A stretch of 10,919 nucleotides of DNA from a bacterium (lineage in GTDB: Bacteria > Actinomycetota > Acidimicrobiia > Acidimicrobiales > CATQHL01). The stretch spans positions 1 to 10,919 of the forward strand of contig JAPPKQ010000445.1 in assembly GCA_028819945.1 (NCBI GenBank), read 5' to 3'. A program made the position numbers and the translations under genes. How positions within the stretch are numbered: the stretch's first letter is position 1; each line of letters starts with the position of its first letter. Positions 6,865 through 10,919 of this stretch are shown here, piece after piece. The notes below the pieces were generated by a model that was given only the letters and a program-made list of their open reading frames with translations, was not told where the DNA came from and did no database searches.

Positions 6865-7552
6865 CGGTCACCTCCGCCAGTCCGGTCAGGGAGTCGCCGC
6901 TCCGGCAGCAGCGCACCCGACGCCATTTCCCGCCCGCGTCACCGCGACAGTAACCCCCGCCGCGATGGGGCGTCGAAACACCCTTCCCCGTCGTGGTGGG
7001 CGCATTCTCGTAAAGGGGGCGGCATCCGCCTCCGCCGCGATCAGCCGTCGAAACACCTCTCCCCGGGCTGGAAGGCGGGACCTGAGCGCCGGGCTCAGCG
7101 GCCGTCCGAGCGTCCCCGAGAGCTGTGTGCTCCTCGTGGTCGACGCCGACGGCCGCCGCGGCGAGCGACAGCTTCTTGCCGGTGAGTCGATAGGTGCAGA
7201 CGGTGTCGCCGGGATCGAAGGCCGCTCCGATCCGCTCGAACTCGCCTCGCAGCATCCTGAGGTCGAAGTGAACGTTGTGGGCCACAATGACCGAGCCGTT
7301 CAGCCGCGCTGCGATGTCCCGTGCCAGATCCGCGAACCGAGGCGCCGCCTGCAGCATGGCTGATGTGATCCCGTGGACGTGCACTGGTCCGGGATCCCGG
7401 CCGGGCTGGATGAGCGTGTCGAACTCGTCCACCACCTCACCTGCGACGACGGTCAGAAGAGCGATCTCGACGATCCTGTCGGACCGGGCGAATCCGGTGG
7501 TCTCGGTGTCGAGAACGGCGAAACGCTCCATCCGGGCGCTCGGTTCGATCAT
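6857..7552 (-). CDS. DEDDh 3'-5' exonuclease (DnaQ-like) with aberrant C-terminus
   Basis: A DnaQ-type exonuclease domain fills residues 1-153: ExoI VLDTETTG (D15, E17), HGIT (60-63), ExoII VAHNVHFDLRML (D97), ExoIII EHTALGDA (H142, D147). All five DEDDh residues are present, so 3'-5' nuclease activity is plausible. The start is ATG 7550-7552, whose ATGA overlaps the stop of the channel gene; a second ATG lies 7 codons later. After ARTAAE the frame changes character to PGAQVPPSSPGRGVSTADRGG and runs to a TGA at 6857. Another frame over the same DNA reads GEVFRRLIAAEADA, much closer to a normal DnaQ C-terminal helix, and stops at 6886, before the next gene. A frameshift near 7065-7145, with a 75-bp tandem duplication, is therefore likely. 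Isolated DnaQ-like domains act in proofreading or in RNA/DNA turnover; no polymerase domain is attached here. Confidence 0.8.
   Translation of the reverse strand: MIEPSARMERFAVLDTETTGFARSDRIVEIALLTVVAGEVVDEFDTLIQPGRDPGPVHVHGITSAMLQAAPRFADLARDIAARLNGSVIVAHNVHFDLRMLRGEFERIGAAFDPGDTVCTYRLTGKKLSLAAAAVGVDHEEHTALGDARTAAEPGAQVPPSSPGRGVSTADRGGGGCRPLYENAPTTTGKGVSTPHRGGGYCRGDAGGKWRRVRCCRSGDSLTGLAEVTDE
6957..7065. repeat. two direct copies of a 34-bp sequence, 75 bp apart
   Basis: Bases 6957-6990 and 7032-7065 match at 29 of 34 positions, sharing CCGCCGCGAT and CGTCGAAACACC. The period of 75 bp is a multiple of three, so in any one frame it gives a 25-residue repeat: on the minus strand GRGVSTADRGGG / GKGVSTPHRGGG in one frame and GEVFRRLIAA / GRVFRRPIAA in another. 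It lies within the abnormal 3' end of the exonuclease gene, so it most likely arose by tandem duplication there. Confidence 0.75.
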
Positions 7553-8313
7553 TCTCCGTCCTCGCTTCCGGGATTGGGTTGCTTGGCCAACGCGGAGGCC
7601 ATCAGGCCCGACGGCACTGCCACGATGCCGAGACCGAACAGCACCACCACCATGGCGAGGAGTTTGCCGCCGACGGTGATCGGGGCGTAGCCCTCGGCGC
7701 CGGAGGTCATGGAGGCCACCGCCCAGTAGGTGCATTCGAAGATGTTGCCGTAGTTGGGATTCACCTCGTGCTCGAACTCGTAGATGCCATAGGAGGCGAC
7801 GAACGTGAGCACCGCGGTGGCGCCCAGATAGATGGCCAGTTCGTCGCGGATGTCGGTGAACGCTGCCTTGAAGCGGTCGACGGCGCTGCTGAGCCGCACC
7901 AGCTTGAGGACACGTACAGCCCGCAGGATCCGCAGGATCTTGACCGATCGAAGCCCCGCGATGGCCGGAATCCCTGCCAGCACGGCCAGCAGATCCACCA
8001 GTCCGAAGAACGAGAACACGTACTTGCGCCGCGGCCGAGCAACGACCAGACGAGCCGCGTACTCGAAGCAGAACACCGCCCAGATCACGAGATCCACCGT
8101 CCGGAGCCGCTGGAAGGCAGTCGAGGAGCGATCGACAGTGGTCTCGGCCACCAGAACTCCGATGGAGGCCAGGACCACCAGAGCCAGCGCGCTCTCGACG
8201 AGGCGCCCGCGGCGCGTGGCGATGTCGAACGGATCCCGGAGAAACCGCCCGGACATCAAGCCGGTTCCCCAGGTGCCTGCACGGCGCGCCAAAGTAGCAG
8301 CGGGTTGCGACAT
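7549..8313 (-). CDS. voltage-sensor type ion channel with non-canonical selectivity filter
   Basis: Membrane protein of about 254 aa with the six-helix plan of a bacterial voltage-gated K+ channel subunit. S1 is about 37-58 (ALALVVLASIGVLVAE), S2 about 74-91, S3 about 101-119 (GLVDLLAVLAGIP). S4 (121-142) carries K or R at every third position in LRSVKILRILRAVRVLKLVR. S5 is about 160-178, the pore helix begins near FECTYWAVASMT (192-203), and S6 is about 216-236 (LLAMVVVLFGLGIVAVPSG). The expected filter TTVGYGD is replaced by TSGAEGYAPIT (203-213), one residue shorter than the usual segment and without GYG, so K+ selectivity is doubtful. The start is uncertain: ATG 8311-8313 has GGAGGA almost touching it, while ATG 8254-8256 (residue 20) has a weak GGGGA and still precedes S1. 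Its TGA overlaps the exonuclease ATG, making them one transcription unit. Confidence 0.82.
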   Translation of the reverse strand: MSQPAATLARRAGTWGTGLMSGRFLRDPFDIATRRGRLVESALALVVLASIGVLVAETTVDRSSTAFQRLRTVDLVIWAVFCFEYAARLVVARPRRKYVFSFFGLVDLLAVLAGIPAIAGLRSVKILRILRAVRVLKLVRLSSAVDRFKAAFTDIRDELAIYLGATAVLTFVASYGIYEFEHEVNPNYGNIFECTYWAVASMTSGAEGYAPITVGGKLLAMVVVLFGLGIVAVPSGLMASALAKQPNPGSEDGE

Positions 8314-8372
8314 TCCTCCGAGCGAAAGCGCCCCAGGGCGACGGGCACACAGATCCCTCCGACGACAGAACC

Positions 8373-8399
8373 TTGCGCGAATTGCGCGCGTTGCGCGCG
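8373..8399. repeat. three tandem 9-bp units TTGCGCGNN
   Basis: TTGCGCGAA, TTGCGCGCG and TTGCGCGCG follow each other without gaps at 8373-8399, 60-86 bp upstream of the proposed channel start. The spacing is close to one helical turn per unit, so it could be a multimeric operator; it could also be simple slippage. Confidence 0.7.
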
Positions 8400-8439
8400 A
8401 GCAGACTGCTGAGAAATGCTGCGGGCGCCCCGAACCGAA

Positions 8440-8525
8440 TGTCATTCAGGTGAAGGCATTTCCCGGACCCCCCGTCCCGGCGCCTGCCCCGGACTCGATC
8501 CGGCGCCGGAGTCCGGGACTCGATC
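8440..8525 (+). repeat. dispersed palindromic repeat, copy 2 (TGTCATTC type)
   Basis: Begins TGTCATTCAGGTGAAGGCA, related to copy 1 at 3715-3660 on the other strand. It contains a 9-bp inverted repeat, CCCGGACTC (8488-8496) with GAGTCCGGG (8509-8517), and a direct repeat GGACTCGATC (8491-8500 and 8516-8525). The boundaries are approximate. It looks like a MITE-like or REP-like intergenic element and has no coding capacity. Confidence 0.6.
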
Positions 8526-8783
8526 ACGCGAACGGCGTCGACCGTCGACCATTCAGCAGTCTCGGTGGGCGCGTCCTGGCTTCGGCGGCCGACAGCAACA
8601 GGTGCACTGACGAGCCGCGGCACCTGCGATCGGTCCGTCGGCCGGCAATGTCCACCGCCGACCTCACCGTTGTCCCCTCGGGTTCCCCAAGACTGTCACA
8701 TCGCTCGTGTAGGTTGCGCACAGGGGTTGACCGGGAAGGATCCCGTAGCGCGCCTCGGCTGGGCAGCACTTCGGGACGGGTTC

Positions 8784-8788
8784 GGAGG
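8784..8788 (+). promoter_or_regulatory. ribosome binding site GGAGG deciding a GTG start
   Basis: GGAGG at 8784-8788 lies 4 bases before GTG 8793. The open frame extends upstream to an ATG at 8565, but the upstream 76 codons are low-complexity and overlap the intergenic region. This site supports the internal GTG as the methyltransferase start. Confidence 0.6.
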
Positions 8789-8792
8789 CGGC

Positions 8793-10646
8793 GTGAGCAG
8801 ACCAGAGCGGCGACGGGAGAACACCTCAACGTCCAACTTCGGGGTGGGGCGGCGCGAGGCCCACGACTCCTCCGCCTTCTACAGCCGCTTCCCGGCGCCG
8901 GAGATCAGCAAGGAGGCAGACGTCGCCCGTCCCAGCTGCGTGGACCGGCTCTGGGCGGGCGACTCCCGACACATGGACCGCCATGGCGATATCGCGGATT
9001 CCTCGGTAGCGCTCATCGTCACGTCACCGCCGTACTACGCAGGCAAGGAATACGAGGAAGCCGTCGGCGAAGGTCACATACCCGCCGGCTACATCGAGTA
9101 CCTCGACATGCTGCACGACGTGTTCGCCGAATGCGTCCGCAAGCTCGAGCCGGGCGGCCGGATTGCAGTGAACGTCGCCAACCTGGGGCGCAAGCCGTAT
9201 CGCTCGCTGTCCGCAGACGTCATCGGCATCCTGCAGGACCGCTTGAATTTGTTGCTGCGCGGCGAGGTCATCTGGCACAAAGCTCGCGGTGCCGCTGGCA
9301 ACTGCGCCTGGGGCTCGTTCCAACAGCCGGGCAATCCCACGCTCCGCGACCTCACCGAGCGCGTCGTCATCGCCTCCAAGGGCCGCTTCGACCGGGCATG
9401 CCGAGCCGAGGAAAGGGCCGAGACCGGCCTGCCCTGGGTCGGGTCGGCGTTCGCCGACGAATTCATGGAGGCCACCACCGACGTCTGGGAAATCCCACCG
9501 GCCTCGGCCAACCGCGTCGGCCATCCAGCGCCTTTCCCCGTTGAACTCCCCCAGCGTCTCATCGACCTCTACACCTATCGGAAGGATCTGGTGCTGGATC
9601 CGTTCATCGGTGCCGGCACGACGGCGGTTGCCGCGGTGCGCACCGGCCGGCACTACGTGGGCTTCGACACCGACCCCGCGTATGTGCAACTAGCGGAGGA
9701 GCGCATCAAGGCGGAACGTGCCCGCTTGGCCGAAGCAGGCGGCTCAGACCTCTACCAGGTGGAAATCCAACCGAAGTCGAAACGGCGGGGCGGCGGCAAC
9801 GGGCGAAGTCCAGAAATGCAGCCAGGAACGGACATCGGTGACCCTGAAGCCGCGGCTCCCGGCGGCACCGGTGACACATCGGAACCGATCGTAGACACAG
9901 CCGGCGGTGACGGGCGCAACTCTCGGTCGCAGTGCGACGACCTCTCGGGCTGCTCCACCGGCGACGCCGAGGTAGCACCTTTCGCCGTCAACGGCCACGA
10001 TCACCACGACCTTGAGGCGCAGGCGCGCGTATCTGGCCAGGACGGCGGGGCCTCCCGACGCGAGCCGTCCGCCTTCGGCGATTTTCAAGCGCGCGCAGTG
10101 CGTGAAGGGATCAAAGCCCGGGAGTTGGCCAGACGAGTCCTCGAGGAGTGCGGCTTCGTTGACATTCACGAGCGTGTCCGCTGCTCGTGCGGCGTGGAAA
10201 TGAATTTCGCGGCCCATGACCAGTCAGGAGGGCTCTGGCGGTTCGACGTGTCGGGCGCCTTCACCGTGACGCAACGTCCCGGGCTGCGGCGATCAGACAC
10301 GCTCTGGAAGGCACTCGGCAAGGCTGCGACGCTGCACTTCGCCGACAGGGCGTCCGGTGACCCCTCACCTCCGCCCCTCGTGCTGCTGACCACGGATCGC
10401 CCCGCTCGCAACAGCCACGGACACAGGGCGCTCGCGTCGAACACAGGTGACGACAAGCCGATCTTCGACGTCATTGAGATGACGGACACCGAGGATCTGA
10501 AACGGCTGGGAGAACTCGCCAGGGACGGGGCACGGCCGGGCGGGACCGTACGAAAGGGCCCACGGCACGCGACGACCGGTGCCGGGCGGCGGACCGCAAG
10601 CCCTCAGAGACACGAACACGCGCTCGCCAGAAGCCCGACCGGCTGA
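8793..10646 (+). CDS. beta-class DNA methyltransferase fused to a C-terminal nuclease-like domain
   Basis: 617 aa from GTG 8793. Residues 50-320 form an S-adenosylmethionine-dependent DNA amino-methyltransferase: catalytic motif TSPPY (77-81) comes first, followed by a variable recognition stretch, HPAPFP (244-249), the SAM-binding motif DPFIGAGTT (269-277) and GFDTDPAY (290-297), which is the beta-class order. SPPY rather than D/NPPY favours N4-cytosine methylation, but N6-adenine is not excluded. Residues 321-428 are a low-complexity Gly/Ser/Asp-rich linker. Residues 429-577 are a second domain with FQARAVREGIKARELARRVLEE truncated to a helical start, then RVRCSCGVEMNF (461-472), WRFDVSGAF (482-490), RRSDTLWKALGKA (499-511) and LLTTDRP (531-537). 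This resembles a PD-(D/E)XK-like nuclease layout, without a certain active site. The last 40 residues are basic and disordered. Codon use is less GC3-rich than in the catabolic genes, suggesting transfer. It could be a one-protein restriction-modification enzyme or a solitary methylase. Confidence 0.85.
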   Translation: MSRPERRRENTSTSNFGVGRREAHDSSAFYSRFPAPEISKEADVARPSCVDRLWAGDSRHMDRHGDIADSSVALIVTSPPYYAGKEYEEAVGEGHIPAGYIEYLDMLHDVFAECVRKLEPGGRIAVNVANLGRKPYRSLSADVIGILQDRLNLLLRGEVIWHKARGAAGNCAWGSFQQPGNPTLRDLTERVVIASKGRFDRACRAEERAETGLPWVGSAFADEFMEATTDVWEIPPASANRVGHPAPFPVELPQRLIDLYTYRKDLVLDPFIGAGTTAVAAVRTGRHYVGFDTDPAYVQLAEERIKAERARLAEAGGSDLYQVEIQPKSKRRGGGNGRSPEMQPGTDIGDPEAAAPGGTGDTSEPIVDTAGGDGRNSRSQCDDLSGCSTGDAEVAPFAVNGHDHHDLEAQARVSGQDGGASRREPSAFGDFQARAVREGIKARELARRVLEECGFVDIHERVRCSCGVEMNFAAHDQSGGLWRFDVSGAFTVTQRPGLRRSDTLWKALGKAATLHFADRASGDPSPPPLVLLTTDRPARNSHGHRALASNTGDDKPIFDVIEMTDTEDLKRLGELARDGARPGGTVRKGPRHATTGAGRRTASPQRHEHALARSPTG

Positions 10647-10664
10647 ACTCCGCCCAACAGCCTG

Positions 10665-10919
10665 GTGCCCGACGACCGGACGACCATCACGGAGTTGGCC
10701 ACCGCGTTGGGGGTCACCGGGATCGGCTCGCTGCAGGCGGCGCTGGCCGAACGTCCCGGCAACCTGGACATAGAGGCTGAGTCCTGGGAGCGGCTCGAGC
10801 GGATCCTGGCCGCCGGCAAGCACGCAGGCATCGCCCTCGCCGCGTTCGCCAACGGGGCGTTCTTCGCCGGCCATCCGGCGGGGTTGGACGGGCGGGCGCC
10901 GCGGCTGATCGAGTGGAGC
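10665..10919 (+). CDS. unrecognised protein, 3' end outside the window
   Basis: From a candidate GTG at 10665 the frame is open to the right edge (85 codons) with almost every third base G or C, a strong coding sign. It reads TITELATALGVTG, then LQAALAERPGNLDIEAESWERLERIL, then GIALAAFANGAFFAGHPAGLDG. The first part could be a helix-turn-helix-like segment; no family is recognised. No clear ribosome site precedes the GTG. The frame is the same as that of the methyltransferase, whose TGA (10644-10646) is only 18 bp upstream, so it may be translated by reinitiation, start at another codon, or be the detached end of what was once a longer protein. A partner of the methyltransferase is possible but unproven. 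Confidence 0.5.
   Translation, partial: MPDDRTTITELATALGVTGIGSLQAALAERPGNLDIEAESWERLERILAAGKHAGIALAAFANGAFFAGHPAGLDGRAPRLIEWS

Larger units (their letters stand above)
8314..8792. other. intergenic region between divergent genes, no convincing gene
   Basis: 479 bp between the channel gene (leftward) and the methyltransferase gene (rightward). Open frames on both strands are low-complexity and Arg/Pro-rich, with no domain and no good start, so I call none. The region must contain promoters for both directions, but I find no convincing -10/-35 pair. It holds a 9-bp tandem repeat (8373-8399), a dispersed-repeat copy (8440-8525) and a doubled GTCGACC (8537-8550). Confidence 0.6.

Noticed and set aside
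6957..7065. CRISPR-like pair of 34-bp repeats with a 41-bp spacer
   Set aside because: Only two copies, 5 mismatches in 34, the period is in codon phase and it lies in a coding region with no cas gene; tandem duplication explains it better.
6857..8623. A single long minus-strand frame spanning exonuclease and upstream sequence
   Set aside because: Only the part from ATG 7552 matches a protein family; upstream it is out of frame with the channel, which has clear membrane helices in another frame.
8727..8760. TTGACC as a possible -35 box before the methyltransferase
   Set aside because: No acceptable -10 hexamer at 16-18 bp; chance match in GC-rich sequence.
8565..8792. Upstream ATG extension of the methyltransferase
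   Set aside because: 76 extra low-complexity residues without motif; the GTG at 8793 has a GGAGG and starts closer to the domain.
8524..8829. 101-codon minus-strand frame in the intergenic region
   Set aside because: Overlaps the methyltransferase start, is Arg/Ser-rich and shows no family features.

Overview
The window is very GC-rich, with third codon positions that are almost all G or C in most genes, frequent GTG starts, GGAGG-type ribosome binding sites and several 4-bp start/stop overlaps. This fits a high-GC actinobacterium. An acidimicrobial (Acidimicrobiia-like) lineage is a reasonable guess, but no marker gene is present to prove it.

Left part, plus strand (1-2849): the end of an SMP-30/gluconolactonase-type lactonase that enters from the left edge, a histidinol-dehydrogenase-family enzyme that looks like sulfopropanediol 3-dehydrogenase (HpsN), and a short-chain dehydrogenase (SDR) coupled to it by a GTGA overlap. 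No other his gene is visible. Lactonase + HpsN-like enzyme + SDR suggests catabolism of a polyol, sugar or C3 sulfonate such as dihydroxypropanesulfonate.

Middle, minus strand (8313 down to 2894): six co-directional genes. In transcription order they are a voltage-sensor-type ion channel with an abnormal selectivity filter, a DEDDh (DnaQ-like) exonuclease with a scrambled C-terminus, a diaminopentanoate-dehydrogenase/DapB-like NAD(P) oxidoreductase, an unrecognised 380-residue Cys-rich protein, and two SDRs. The first three are joined by overlaps. The last three are separated by 60-170 bp, one gap holding a dispersed palindromic repeat. The metabolic genes converge on the plus-strand operon at about 2850-2893, and the whole 1-6.9 kb block looks like one catabolic region rich in dehydrogenases.

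Right part, plus strand (8314-10919): a 479-bp gene-free stretch holding a second copy of the dispersed repeat and a 9-bp tandem repeat, then a 617-residue beta-class DNA methyltransferase (TSPPY ... DPFIGAG) fused through a low-complexity linker to a C-terminal domain that may be nuclease-like. An open frame then runs off the right edge. Codon use here is visibly less GC3-biased than in the catabolic genes, as expected for a transferred restriction-modification or orphan methylase gene.

The best candidates for something undescribed are the methyltransferase fusion, the channel with a non-canonical filter in an operon with an exonuclease, and the orphan Cys-rich protein among the dehydrogenases.
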